Positions 21,001-32,955 of a stretch of DNA of 64,000 nucleotides are shown here, piece by piece (position 1 is the first letter of the stretch; the number at the start of each line of letters is the position of its first letter). The stretch covers positions 3,038,001 to 3,102,000 of the forward strand of contig JAWHQI010000202.1 of NCBI GenBank assembly GCA_033032865.1, given 5' to 3'. The position numbers were made by a program, and so were the translations under genes. The DNA comes from Dactylorhiza incarnata. Its lineage: Eukaryota > Streptophyta > Magnoliopsida > Asparagales > Orchidaceae. Below the pieces are notes generated by a model, which saw nothing but the letters and a program-made list of their open reading frames with translations, was not told the DNA's origin and ran no database searches.

Positions 21001-22796
21001 CTTCACCACTTCAACAATTTCAACAGAGTCTACTCTATTTTAAAATTGATTTCACCCTAAAAGGATTTCTGTAGCTCCCTGTAGGTCCATTTTGGTGGGA
21101 CTGGTCCCTAATGTAGGACAGCCACCATTTCTTGAATAACTTTTGATTGGGTTATGGGATTGACTTGAAAATTGAAAAAGAGGCTTTTTACACCTACCCA
21201 CACATCATACCCAACGATTGGAATTTTAGTAGAACCTTTTTCTAAGGTTTTTGTAATAATTTCATTAATCAACTATTATTTATTTATTGGGTCAAATGAC
21301 CTCCAATGCCCTCCAAATTTTGGTGGGACTTCTTAGGGTTATCACATGACCCTGGTAATAAACTCAGCCGAATCGGGACTGATTTGGTTGGGTAATTTTT
21401 CAACCCAAGTTAGGTCAAATTGGGTCAAAGTTAGGGCATGGTGTTTATCTTGGGGTATGGTGGTCAGAACTCGTCACCATGAGTTGAAACCTTGGCCCCT
21501 GGTTTAAGATCACCTAAAACACATTCATGAGTAAGATGGGTGGTGTAGAGGTGGATATGCCCTAGGACCCTAGTCTTACCCCTTGGGGTGCAAATAGAGC
21601 TTGGTGAAGGACATGTGATCAAAAGCTATAGAATGGCCATGGAACCTAGGAGATATGTTCATGGGCTGTATTTATGCCCTAGGGAATTTTGAGAGAATTT
21701 TAGGAGAATTTATTCCCCCTAAATTAGATCATAACCCCTTTAGGTAAACTTCTTTTAAGAGATATTTACATGCACAAATGATCTTGGATGAAGATGAAAT
21801 CTTGGTGGTGCCTTTTTAATCATATTTTAGACCCCTGGTAATTTTTGTATAATTTATTTTATGATTTAACTAGTACTTCATCCTCAAGGCACCTATTTTG
21901 TCTCAATCTTAAGAAATATAAATAAGGGTCCAAAACTCTCTGAAAAAATGTGCAACTTGGTTATAGGACATATCAGAGCACTAGGAAGTTCTGTAAATAT
22001 TTACATAATTTTTGAAAATTGTTATCAGTAGGCTACTTCACAGCTTGTACAAATTAGGAATTATTTTAATTAATTCAGTGAGGGAATGATTCCCATAAAT
22101 TGTGAAACTCTGTAATTAAGCTTTTCTGGACACAATAGAGGTCTTGTAATTTTTCCCTAATTTTGGCATAAGTATTCTTGGTAGTTCCTTCATAAATCTT
22201 CAAGTTTGGATATATGATAAATATTAAAAACAGAGGACATTTCTTTACTGTAAAATTGTGATATTCATTACTTACTGATATTTTGGCATGATAGATTTAT
22301 CTTAATTTTATGGGAGCCATACCATAAGAATACCTCACACTTCATGCTCATATTCATACTTGACAAATATTGTAGAAATGATAATAAATGCAAATAATTA
22401 AGGAAAAATATGAATCTCTGGATTTAGTTCTAAAACATCATGATAGACCTCCAGTAAATATCTTGAGTCATTTGGATGAATATTTGGAGTACCATTACTT
22501 ATAAGCTTCATATAGTTAGTTTGGTCTGCGTATAGTTAAAATGTGAAATTTGGATATTTAGGGGACTACCAAGTGGAAGTGGCATGTTGTTGGTGTACAA
22601 GGTCAGGTTGAAGATATTGAAGGTCACTAAAAGGAGTTTAGGTGATGAGGGTGTGCTTGGTGAGTTAAGGGTAAAGTTGTACTCGGGATTGACGAAGGAT
22701 CGCCTTTCCCCTTAGAAGGTCATAAAATACGTAGAGTAATTCAAGAGAAATGACAAGAAGGGTATTCTTATGGGTAGCTACCAATAACATTAAGTG

Positions 22797-22887
22797 TCTT
22801 GAGAAAGGGAGCCTTGGGGTGTCATCCCATTGTGGTTCCTAGTACTGTAGTGAGCCCCTTACAGGGTAATCCTCGGGAAGTCCAAGA
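22797..22887 (+). ncRNA. Conserved 91-nt structured block, copy 3
   Basis: TCTTG (22797-22801) pairs with CAAGA (22883-22887). GGAGCC (22808-22813) pairs with GGTTCC (22834-22839), a different set of pairs from the GGAGAT/ATCTCC of copy 1. CCCTTACAGGG forms the third hairpin and CCTCGGGAAGTCC closes the 3' side. It lies inside the C LTR, not in the interior as in the Athila-like element. Confidence 0.55.
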
Positions 22888-23554
22888 TTAACCATAAACT
22901 GTAGGAGTAAGATGTTGTACAAGATTAACTTAACAATACACACACACACACACCATGTGGTTATGGGATGTTAGTTGGTATGGTTGTACGAGCAGTAGGC
23001 TCGGTGGTTGAAGCAACGGACTAGTTAGTCTGGTGAGCTTGTGACTCAGTAATGTTTGTTGGTACGGACGGGTTGGCCCGGCGAGCCGTTGGCCCGGAAG
23101 GTTATGATGATGGGCAGGTTAGCCCAGGGAGTTTATGTCTCAGGATATAGTAGAACATGTTTGCATGTGCATGAATGTGGCGGGTCTTCGGTATTGGACG
23201 GTCGTTCACACCGATGTCAATACGTTGACTCGGCAAGTGTGTAATTTGCACTTAGTCATAAAAGTCTGGTGGTCCAGCCAGTAAGAGTACGCAGATGCTC
23301 TGTGGTTTTGCGTTGAGGCGTACGATAGGTCTAGGTTAGGTAGTTTGAATACCAACATAGAGGTGGGCGAGGCCCAACCCATCGCTTCCATTTGCCACTA
23401 CGGGAGTATCCTGGGAGTCTTGCTAGCTCCAAAAAGGGGGAACTAAAGGTCTGTGTGCATAGAGTCGTAGTGTGTGAGTTGCACTTGTGTGAACATATCA
23501 TTTAACAGCATACCTTTCATGTCATGGCATAAACATTGCATTTCAACCACTACC

Positions 23555-23595
23555 CCTATCGTATAAGTCAGTTATGGGACTTCTTATACGATAGG
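23555..23595 (+). other. Conserved long hairpin in the C LTR, copy 1
   Basis: CCTATCGTATAAG (23555-23567) is the exact inverse complement of CTTATACGATAGG (23583-23595), with a 15-nt loop. An alternative pairing joins AAGTC to GACTT inside a 10-bp outer stem with a CTT bulge. The LTR copy at 31399-31439 keeps that second form with a compensating change. Confidence 0.7.
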
Positions 23596-24308
23596 CCTTG
23601 CTAAACGACCCCTTGATCTATAGGTTTGTATGGGCATTCCTATAAATCAGTGGTTACTTTTACATTATATACTTGTCTTTACTTACTGTTCTTTACTTGT
23701 TCTTTACCTTGTTTTTCCTACTCTTCAATTATCTATATACATATGTGGAGTTGTAGAAACATTCCCTATAGTTTATGCCCCTGTCACCTACTATTGTTTA
23801 TACCCCTTGTTGTCCTCCGCTTCATCCTCCCACACGGTGCCTAGGAGCCATTGGGGTGGGGTGGTGAACATAAGGCTTAGTCTTTTTGACTAACGGTCGG
23901 TAGACCATATCATTGTAGGGGATCGAGGAGACGCGACAGCACCAGAGGCTGGTGCACACGGAGGCGGGTCAGTCTAGTACAGGAGCATAGGATTCAGGAT
24001 CAGTGAGTGATTAGTAGTTAGCTTCCGCGAGTGATCTTGTAGTGAGGACATGATGTACAGGGCATGTGCCCCTTATTATTGTAACATTGTTATTTCAGTT
24101 ATACCATGTGGACATTTATTATATATAACATGTGATTATGGACTTGAACTTCTATTTGTTCGTTTATTCTTTTCTTCTTCTGTGATCAATATGGCCGGCA
24201 GGATTGGCGTTTTGTAGTGGCGACCTTCCCGAGCGAGGGTGTCACCGCAAAGCGGCGGTTCTGGGCATAAGACCCGGGTTTTCAAAAGAAAAAAAGGGTC
24301 TTACAAAG

Positions 24309-24320
24309 TGGTATCAGAGC
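24309..24320 (+). other. Primer binding site of element C (initiator tRNA-Met)
   Basis: A perfect TGGTATCAGAGC lies three bases after the LTR end. It fixes the LTR boundary and the plus orientation. Confidence 0.88.
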
Positions 24321-26308
24321 AAACCTCGATCAAAAGAAAAGAAGTCCACAAACCCTGGGCCACCCGACGCGAGTTTAGTTTGAGGACAAACTACACAGCG
24401 AAAGCAATGGTGTGCCCATTTGGGGAAATCACATGAAAAAGTCCACTTTTAACTGAACCTTTTGCCAAGTTTCCTTTTATAGCCTGCGGCGAACCTGCCC
24501 CCAACAGGAAATTCCTCTGGCTGCAAAGATCTCTTTAGATAGCCCTTTAGTCAATGAGTTAGACTCAACCCCACTAGGTCACTTAACTTGTCATGACTAT
24601 TTATACCATGCCCTAGTCTAAAATAGACCGCAGGTATAATTTTTGTGAAGGTACGAGGATACCCCAAAGATGCTAGAGAAAGAGTGATTGACACATAAGT
24701 AGAATGGTAGGGGACTCGTAGATCAAGCCCTCATACTGGTGACATGTTTATATTGAGACAACCACCATGACAAACACTGAGGGTCGGATACGAATTCAAG
24801 TTTGGAAGGGACCCGTTTGAGATTGGTTCATATGTTGACCCTGATAAGGTTGTCGTAGAACGTACCTAGAAGAGTCTAAGGTGTGGAGTATACCAATGAG
24901 CCTCAAGATAGAACCCCAAGTCTAACGTTGTGTGCCCTAAGAATTGTTTGCAAACTTGGGACAAATATAACTTGGTTATATTAAAGATAGTCAGCCCAAA
25001 ATAGATAGTGGCTTATCTTTTGTTTATTGGGGCTTATCTTTTGTTTATTGGGGCTTACCTTTTGTTTATTGGGCAAATTAATGACTGACTTGGGTTTCCT
25101 TTGGATCTAATTTAGAAGATGTTGCATCGTAAACATAATGATTTTTGAAATTGATCATATTTGATGTTACTCGGGCGAAGATGAGATTGTGTAACAGTAT
25201 GTTCGGAATGATGATATGTGGTATTACTAGGACAATGAAAGGACATCGTAGATCGAGCAACGACTTGACCTTAGTCGAATCATTGGAAATGTAAAGTCGC
25301 CAGGATTAATCACTTAGGGGTGACGATGTCCCATTCTAGAAGTTAGGACAGAAACTAGGTCATTCAAGTTGTAGTTATATTTGAAAGTTCTGGTAGTTTG
25401 GGGCATTCAAAAGTAATTAACTCATGAATTGTTAAAAATCACGCCCTGTCATGGTAGAAAATTTTAACTACAATAAAAACCCTTATACCTTGGGAGTTAT
25501 GACGATGAATAACCCGAGATCTTGGACGATGACTTATTGGAATTAAAATATAGTGTTTTACTATAATAAGAACGATCTAAGTTTATCTTACTTTGGACCA
25601 TCCGAAAGTGATCAAGACTAGCATATGTGGAAGCGATAGGAATTTGTGAAATAAACGTGATGATATTTCCATGTTGAAATTGACTTGTGAAAATCTTAGG
25701 GTTTCAAAAGAATTTTACCCGTATACCTTATGAATCAAACTACACATAGAAAGTGATTGGGAGTCATCTTATAAACAGGAATACTAATAAAGATTGGTTA
25801 ACATATACTCTAAGTTCACAAGTGCACCACCATAAAATTTTGAGGATGATTGGGACGCTTGATGATCTGATCAGTTCCACCAATGGTAAAAACTGGATAA
25901 GTTGTAGAGTGGAGATGATTGATCACTCAGACGTACTTGAAGGAATAAGAACCTAAACATGCGGAGAAAACATTATAGAAGCGTTGTCTACCCATATTAA
26001 CAAGAGCTTTAGTCACCGGAAAAATGGTCCATTCCGGAACACGTATGTCCTCGGAATGAAGAAAGACGTCATAAGTTTTGTGATGCACGGTGAAGGCCAA
26101 GTGCAAAAGTCTTTGGAGAACTACCACAGTCACTGCCCAGGTTAGAGTGTAAGTTCGAGGATAAAATTGTGGATTTCGTACATAGGTTACCACATCCCCT
26201 CTCTGGGCACAAGTTCATTTGGAACATCGAGGATAAACTGACCAAGGTAGCTAGGGTCACCTCGGGCTGGAAGGACGCTCCCGTTGGTGTTTGGTGGGAT
26301 TTGTTGAG
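24321..26308 (+). other. Element C interior without recognisable coding
   Basis: I see no gag, protease or RT motif here, only short frames. At 25009-25076 a 24-bp unit (ggcttatcttttgtttattg and neighbours) is present three times in tandem. A related 'ttgtttattggg' recurs just before the 3' LTR (27029-27041). The region may be non-coding leader or heavily decayed gag. Confidence 0.5.
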
Positions 26309-26960
26309 ATGTCTGTCCATTATCATGGTGTGACCAGGATGATCGTGTCGGATCAGGATGAACGGTTTACGGCCAAAAAGTGAAGATCAGTCCAGGCTTA
26401 TTTGGGCTCTTGGTTGACGTCAGTACAACTTTCCACCCTCAGAGGGATGGAGGCGCAGAATTCTACCATCTTGGACCCAGGAAGAGGATATAAAGACACT
26501 CGGCAATGAATTATTAGAGGACATAGATACCCAGGTGAGACTGATTTGAGTTATGATGTTGGGAACCAGAGCAGCAAGGTCAGGTATTTCGATGCGTTGC
26601 ATCGTGCAGTAGATTTCCAGGTTGGAGACCGGGTGTTCCGGAAGATATGTCCGATGCAGGGAGTCTTGCGGGTTTGCAGGCGGAAGAAGCTCAGTCTGAG
26701 ATAGATGGGGCTCTACAGGATCCTGGAGTGGAGCAGCCCGTTGGCTATAGACTGGAGTTGCCACCGCAGTTAGCGGGATTGCACGACGTCTTCCATGTCC
26801 TGTCCTTTAGGATAGCTCAACTACGGTCGGAGCAACAAATTTCTACTATAGATGGCCTGGTAGCCTCCGATCGATTGATTCCACTGAGAGCCACTAGAAT
26901 TGGTGTGGCAGAGATTGTTGGTGCTCTTCGAGTCAGAAATAACTTCAATTCTTAGGGGAT
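26309..26960 (+). pseudogene. Ty3/gypsy integrase remnant (element C)
   Basis: The stretch translates to HGVTRMIVSDQDERFTAK, which matches the second catalytic Asp region of gypsy integrase. A stop and AYLGSWLTSVQLST (decayed) follow. About 80 codons later come FQVGDRVFRK and, in a shifted frame, GYRLELPPQLAGLHDVFHV. These are the GPY/F-type landmarks near the integrase C-terminus of chromovirus-type gypsy elements. At least two frameshifts and several stops are present. I could not see a chromodomain. It is the only pol trace of the element. Confidence 0.75.
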
Positions 26961-27009
26961 GTTACGTTCAGTCACTCTCGGTGAAAACCCCGCGAGCCTA
27001 GCCTGAATT

Positions 27010-27044
27010 TCGAGGACGAAATTATTTTTTTGTTTATTGGGTTT
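27010..27044 (+). other. 3' end tract before the element C LTR
   Basis: CGAGGACGAAATTATTTTTT follows the integrase remnant. A GAGGACGAAATT block just before the 3' LTR is a habitual feature of Tekay/Del-type elements. The expected G-rich tract is reduced to 'tattgggtttt'. Confidence 0.6.
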
Positions 27045-27289
27045 TGTAACATCCCCCAAACAACTGGACCGCTAGAGTGGTTTTGTCATGACTAGGTCAT
27101 GACAAAACCATAGGAAGCTTGAAGAGACCACTTGGCCTTAGCCAAGAAGAAGTAAACCACAGCGGTCTGCAAATAGCAATTTCCAGTTAACAAGAATAGG
27201 GTTGGACTTAAGGGTCTCACCTTGACCCTTTGACCCCACCATGGCACACCTAACCCTTTGGAGGGTCCCTTAGGGCATTTAGGACACAT

Positions 27290-27500
27290 TGGGGGTCAAC
27301 CAAAGAGGCCAAATTGACCAAAGTCAACCCTAGCCTGAAATAAGTCAAACCACCATATTTAGGGTCAATTAGGGTTCAATTGGACCAATTGACTTTCCCC
27401 AAGTTCTATTGGTCACTAAGGGAGGCCAATGGGTCAACTTTGACTCATTGGGCCTAATTAATTTCACCAATTTGACCAAAGTCAACACTTGGTCAATATT
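27290..27500. promoter_or_regulatory. TTGAC (W-box type) cluster in LTR C
   Basis: TTGAC or its complement GTCAA occurs about eleven times in some 205 bp, often as back-to-back TTGACCAAAGTCAA. TTGAC[C/T] is the known core bound by plant WRKY factors. LTR G has a similar tract at 40100-40660. Binding is inferred from the motif only. Confidence 0.5.
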
Positions 27501-28424
27501 GCCCAAATTGGGTTAATTAAGCCCAAAGCTCAATCCCTTTGGACTAAGCCCAATTTCAATGGCACAAATGATTAGACACCACTAAAATTACATGAAATGT
27601 CATCCAATTTCTCGAGGGGGTGACTAGGAGTGAGAAATTGGGAGTTTCCCCAAATTTGAAGAGAGAGAAAGTGGCCATTCAAGGTGAATTCATGGCATTC
27701 AAGGCAAATTGACCCCCATTCATCTCCCCAGACCCTCCATTCATCTGCCCATTGAATTCTATGATGTTTTACATCCTTTCCCATGCCATCCGATGGAGGA
27801 TTCAAGAGGTTTCAAGTGAAACCGAAATGGCCATTAATGGCACTCCACCATTAAGCCTTTCCCTCCTCAAATTGACCCTTCCATCACCTTGAGAAGGGGG
27901 ATATCAGTTGAAATCGAGTCCTAGATCATTGCATTTGGTGGAGAATCAAGAGATCAGCAAGGAGCACAACTTGAAGGGGGCATCCATGGAAAATCCGGGA
28001 AACAACCACCCTCGAGCCTGATTAAAGGTCTGGTTCTTCTCCTCTCTCTCTGTGGATAGATCCCATCAGGTTGCCTGCAAGGATTGGGGCCAATTGGATC
28101 CTAATCGGGTAGGCCAAGAGCTCTATTTTTGGAGCTTTAATCCCGCCTCCATACCCCTATTCCGGCCACCTCCGGCCGGCCAACCACCGCAAATCGCCGA
28201 CCACCACCTCAACGAAGGTGGTGGTGGCATTGGCCGGCCGGGGCGGCTCTTAGGTGGCTGGGAAAACAAGGATGAAGGAGCTCCATGTGAGGTTAATCTT
28301 GGCCATCGGCTAGAGGAAGAAGACAAACGGATGTCGTCCGTTCTGCTTCAAGATCTGTGCAAGATCTTCATATTAAATGATTATGTTATATCGTTATTTC
28401 ATTTATTTGCCGATCTTATGTAGA

Positions 28425-28760
28425 GAAATTCGTCGAGTTGTAGACTGAGTTCGTCGAACTGATTGTCGAGTTCGTCGAACTGAACCCAGAGTTCGTCGAA
28501 CGGAATTCATTCGTCGGACACACTCTGGTGTTCGTTGAACTGATAGTTGAGTTCGTCGAACTGAACACGGAGTTCGTTGAATGGAATTAATTCACCGAAC
28601 TAATAGTTGAGTTCGTCGAACTAAACCTGGAGTTCGTCGAACGAAGAGGTAATCTGCTGAACTAACTGGAGAACTGATTTCGCCGAACTGAAGCACGGCG
28701 TTCGTCGAACGCAGAACAGATTTCGTAGAACGCAGATTGGATTTTGTCGAACGTAGAGAC
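28425..28760. repeat. TTCGTCGAAC array in LTR C
   Basis: GAGTTCGTCGAACTGA-type units occur about fifteen times with spacers of 10-25 bp. The core TTCG(T)CGAA is an odd palindrome. It sits in the 3' LTR just before the part preserved in the first LTR. Confidence 0.85.
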
Positions 28761-30642
28761 TTGTTCCAACACATTTTGTCATATTTCCTACAGTATTTCA
28801 TTTTAATTAATAAAAATACTAGAACCCCTCAAATGAAAAAGTGGTCAACACCAAAGTTGTAGCCCATGGAGACTACTTTTTATTAAAATTAATTTCACCC
28901 CAAAAAGAGTTTCGTATTTCCCTGTAGGTCCATTTTGGTGGGACTGGTCCATAGTGCAAGACATCCACCATTTCTTGAATAACTTTTGATTGGGTTATGG
29001 GATTGACTTGAAAATTGAAACATAGGCTATTTACACCTACCCACACATCATACCCATAGATGGAAATTTTAGGAGAAAAAATTTCTTAGGTTTTTGTAAT
29101 AATTTCATAAATCAAATATTAATTATTTAGTGGGTCAAATGACCTCCAATGCCCTCCAAATTTTGGTGGGTACTTCTTAAGGTAATCACATAACCCTGGT
29201 AAAAATCTCAGCCCAATGGGGACTGATTTGGTTGGGTAATTTGTCAACCCAAGTTAGGTCAAATTGGGTCAAAGTTAGGGCATGGTGTTTATCTTGGGGT
29301 ATGGTGGTCAGAACTTATCACCATGAGTTGAAACCTTGGCCACTGGTATAAGGTCACCTAAAACACCTTCATGAGTAAGATGGGGTGGTGTAGAGGTGGA
29401 TATGCCCTAGGACCCTAGTCTTACCCCTTGGGGTACAGATAGAGCTTTTTGAAGGACATGTGGTCAAAAGCTATATAATGGCCATAGAACCTAGGAGATA
29501 TGTTCATGGGATGTATTTATGCCCTAGGGAATTTTGAGAGAATTTTAGGAGAATTTTTTCCCCTAAATTTGGTCATAACCCCTTTAGGTAAACTTCTTTT
29601 AAGAGATATTTACATGCACAAATGATCTTAGATGAAGATGAAATCTTGGTGGTTCCTTTTTAAACATATTTTAGACCCCTGGTAATTTTTGTATAATTTA
29701 TTTTATGATTTATCTAGTACTTCATCCTCAAGGCACCTATTTTGTCTCAATCTTAAGAAATATAAATAATGGTCCAAACCTCTCTGGAAAAATGTGCAAC
29801 TTGATGATAGGACATTTCAGAGTACTAGGAAGTTCTGTAAATATTTACATAATTTTTGGAAATTGTTATCAGTAGGCTACTTCACGGCTTGTGCAAATTA
29901 GGAATTATTTGGATTAATTAAATAACTGAGGGAATGATTTCCATAAATTGTGAAACTCTGTAATTAAGCTTTTCTGGACATAATAGAGGTCTGGTAAATT
30001 TTCCCTAATTTTGGCATAAGTATTCTTGGTAGTTCCTTCATAAATCTTCAAGTTTGGATAGATGATAAATATTAAAAACAGAGGACATTTCCTTACTATA
30101 AAATTCTGATATTCATTACTTACTGATATTTTGGCATGATAGATTTATATTAATTTTATGGGAGCCATATCATATGAATTCCTTAAACTACAAGCTCATA
30201 TTCATACTTGGCAAATATTGGAGAAATGATAATAAATGCAAATAATTAAGGAAAAATATGAATCTCTGGATTTAGTTCTAAGACATCATGATAGACCTCC
30301 AGTAAAAAATCTTGAGTCAGTTGGATGAATATTTGGAGTACCTCTACTTATAAGCTTCATATAGTTAGTTTGGTCTGCGTATAAAAATGTGAAATTTGGA
30401 TATTTAGGGGACTACCAAGTGGAAGTGGCATGTAGTTGGTGTACATGGTCAGGTTGAAGAGATTGAAGGTCACCAAAAGGAGTTTAGGTGATGAGGGTGT
30501 GCTTGGTGAGTTAAGGCTAAAGTTGTACTCGGGATTGACGAAGGATCGTCTTTCCCATTAGAAGGTCATAAAATACGTAGAGTAATTCAAGAGAAATGAC
30601 AAGAAGGGTATTCTTACGGGTAGCTACCAATAACATTAAGTG

Positions 30643-30733
30643 TCTTGAGAAAGGGAGCCTTGGGGTGTCATCCCATTGTGGTTCCTAGTACCGTAGCGAG
30701 CTCCTTACAGGGTAATCCTCGGGAAGTCCAAGA
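30643..30733 (+). ncRNA. Conserved 91-nt structured block, copy 4
   Basis: This is the LTR partner of copy 3 with few substitutions. TCTTG (30643-30647) pairs with CAAGA (30729-30733), and GGAGCC with GGTTCC is unchanged. One change (GCCCC to GCTCC) shortens the third hairpin stem by a pair. Confidence 0.55.
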
Positions 30734-31398
30734 TTAACCATAAACTAGAGGAGTAAGATATTGTACAAGATTAACTTAACAATACACACACCCACACCCC
30801 ATGGTTATGGGAGGTTAGTTGGTTTGATTATACGAGCGGTAGGCTCGGTGGTTAAAGCAGCGGACTAGTTTGTCTGGTGAGCTTGTGACTCAAAAATGCT
30901 TATTGGTACGGACGGGTTGGCCCGGCGAGCCGTTGGCCCGAAAGGTTATGATGACGGGCAGGTTAGCCCGGGGAGTTTATTGCTCGGGATATAGTAGAAC
31001 ATGTTTGCATATGCATGAAGGTGGTGGGTCTTTGGTATTGGACGGTCGTTCACACAGACGTCAATACGTTGACTCGGCAAGTGTGGAATTTGTTCTTAGC
31101 CATACAAGTCTGGTGGTCCAGCCAGTAAGAGTACGAAGATGCTCCGCGGTTTTGCGTTGAGGCGTACGATAGGTCTAGGTTAGGTAGTGTGAATACCAAC
31201 ATAGAGGTGGGCGAGGCACAACCCACCGCTTCCGTTTGCCACTACGGGAGTATCCTGGGAGTCATGCTAGCTCCAAAAAGGGGGAACTAAATGTCTGTGC
31301 GCATAGAGTCGTAGTGTGTGATTTGCACTTGTGTGAACATAACATTTAACAGCATATCTTGCATGTCATGGCATAAACATTGCATTTCAACCCCTACC

Positions 31399-31439
31399 CC
31401 TATCGTATATGTCAGTTATGGGACATCTTATACGATAGG
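31399..31439 (+). other. Conserved long hairpin in the C LTR, copy 2
   Basis: CCTATCGTATA (31399-31409) pairs with TATACGATAGG (31429-31439). The inner pair is ATGTC with GACAT, where copy 1 has AAGTC with GACTT. One base pair has changed on both sides. Confidence 0.7.
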
Positions 31440-32710
31440 CCTTACTAAATGACCCCTTGGTCTTTAGGTTTGTATGGGCATTCCTATAAATCAATGGTTA
31501 CTTTTATATTATATACTTGTCTTTACTTACTGTTCTTTACTTGTTCTTTACCCTGTCTTACCCACTGCTTCAATTATCTATATACATATGTGGAGTTGTA
31601 GAAACATTCCCTGTAGTTTATGCCCCTGTCATCTGCTATTGTTTATACCCCTTGTTGTCCTCCGCTTCATCCTCCCACACGGTGCCTAGGAGCCATTGGG
31701 GGTGGGGTGGTAAACATTGGGCTTAGTCTTTTTGACTAACGGTCGGTGGAGCATATCATTTTAGGGGATCGAGGAGACGCAGCAGCACTAGAGGCCGGTG
31801 CAGACGGAGGCAGACCAGTCTACTATAGGAGCATAGGATTCAGGATCAGTGAGTGATCAGTAGTTAGCTTCCGCGAGTGATCTTGTAGTGAGGACATGAT
31901 GTACACGGCATGTTCCCTTTATTATTGTTGTTGGATCGGTAGGCACCCTTAGAGCGGGGGGGGGGGGGGGGGTGAATAAGGGTTTTAAAAACTTATATTA
32001 TATTTTGAAATACTTGCTTATGATAAGAGATCAAAATAGTGATTTTGAAAAAAGATCTAAATTGTTTTATAATAAAGGAGAGGATAATAAACAATTTAGA
32101 GAAATGAAGAACAAATCAATTTTATTACACAAAGAGAGACATGATTATTATTAATAAAATTTAATTACAAAATTTTGATTTCAATGACGTTAGAAATCAA
32201 AGCGAAATATGAAAGACACTTTTTGTTTTCCATACCGACTCGTATCCCCACAAACCCGTTGGCTTTAGCCGATCCTTCCCCGGATACGGCCTCAAGCTGC
32301 TCTAGGCAACCCTTCCCCGGATATGGCCTCGAGCACCCCCTAGACCTACACCTGAGACCTAGTTGCCAACACGAGGCGAATTTCTGCCCTAAGTCCTAAC
32401 CAGACCTAGTCGCCAACACGAGACGAATTTACTACACGATTTAAAAGAGAAGATGTGAAATAAAAAGACAATAATATAAAAACTCCCTATATGGATCTCT
32501 TGGAGAAGTAGACGAAGACCTGCAGAGTATGATTGTAGTCGATGCGGTCTTTCGTCACGATGATGACGTGTGTTGAAATCTTCTCCACGGATCTCCTTAA
32601 GCCTTTATGGATTTGTGGGAGTATCTCTCTGAACCTTCCTCTCTATGTTGTGGCACGAAGCTCTGGAATTTTGGATCTGAATAGGATGAGGAAGAAGTAG
32701 CCAATGGGTC

Positions 32711-32720
32711 CTTTTTATAG
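32711..32720 (-). promoter_or_regulatory. TATA box of LTR D
   Basis: The plus strand reads CTTTTTATAG, so the minus strand reads CTATAAAAAG. The other LTR has the same box at 38740-38749. The GCGCTAGC cluster ends immediately upstream in transcription order. Confidence 0.6.
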
Positions 32721-32721
32721 C

Positions 32722-32955
32722 CTTAGCGCTAGCGCCTGCGCTAGCGCTACCGTCGGCGCTATCCCATTTTAAGACATATTCTGCGCGGCAGAATCTTCAA
32801 TCCGAGGAAACATTTCTCCCTTGCCTTCTGTGCTCCGCGCTACCGCCTGCGCTATCGGATACCGCCAGACGCTAGCTCCTTCTATATGTGCTCCCGGAAT
32901 TGCGCTATTCATCGCTAGCACCAGGCGCTCGGTGCTACCGCCGGCGCTAGTGGGA
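32722..32955. repeat. GCGCTAGCGC / TACCG(C/T)CGGCGC cluster (left LTR D)
   Basis: Words TAGCGCTAGCGCC, GCGCTAGCGCTACCGTCGG and CTACCGCCTGCGC recur about ten times. Many are palindromic around GCTAGC or AGCGCT. The cluster lies directly upstream of the TATA box. Confidence 0.8.

Larger units (their letters stand above)
16246..21025 (-). mobile_element. Ty1/copia element B, lacking its 3' end
   Basis: On the minus strand the order is LTR (21025 down to 19848), tRNA-Met primer site, gag, protease, integrase and RT. RT stops after about 190 residues at 16250-16265, where family D gag begins. RNase H, the polypurine tract and the 3' LTR are missing. The 5' LTR abuts element C at 21026, so B entered the C LTR. 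Stops and a frameshift are few, making this one of the better preserved pols in the window. Confidence 0.85.
19848..21025 (-). repeat. 5' LTR of element B
   Basis: On the minus strand it starts TGTTGAAATTG (21025) and ends AAAATTTTAACA (19848), a length of 1178 bp. A TATA box, TATAAATA, is at 20556-20563. Both halves are filled with GACCGC, GATCGCC and GCAGACC words. Beyond 21025 the sequence matches element C (28870 onward), proving the boundary. Open frames on both strands here are repeat artefacts. Confidence 0.85.
21026..24305 (+). repeat. 5' LTR of element C, 5'-truncated
   Basis: It matches 28870-31928 and 39468-39622 throughout. It contains the 91-nt structured block (22797-22887), a CA microsatellite (22939-22953), GGTTNGCCCGG words near 23070-23120, and a long hairpin (23555-23595). 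It ends GGGTCTTACA before the primer site. About 1.8 kb of its 5' side (the equivalent of 27045-28870) is absent. No gene lies in it. Confidence 0.85.
27045..31928 (+). repeat. 3' LTR of element C, first and main part
   Basis: It starts TGTAACATCCCCC, directly after the 3' tract. It holds a TTGAC-dense segment (27290-27500), a segment shared with LTR G (28150-28330), and a TTCGTCGAAC array (28425-28760). The rest is also present in the first LTR, including structured block copy 4 and hairpin copy 2. Element D interrupts it at 31928. Together with 39468-39622 it gives an LTR of about 5 kb. No gene lies in it. Confidence 0.85.

Noticed and set aside
20577..21074. 165-codon Arg/Ser-rich frame and opposing frames in LTR B
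   Set aside because: Lies in an LTR upstream region made of GACCGC-type words; both strands are open, and it crosses the LTR boundary at 21025.
23626..23893. Hydrophobic short frames repeated at 31474-31726
   Set aside because: Both are the same T-rich part of the C LTRs; the frames differ between copies by indels, so there is no coding constraint.
24309..24320. tRNA-like TGGTATCAGAGC words (also 19837, 37950, 48013)
   Set aside because: These are primer sites complementary to tRNA-Met, placed next to LTRs; no tRNA gene fold surrounds them.
28052..28423. 123-codon plus-strand frame in LTR C as a gene
   Set aside because: Inside an LTR, no start context or known domain; kept only as a shared segment with LTR G.
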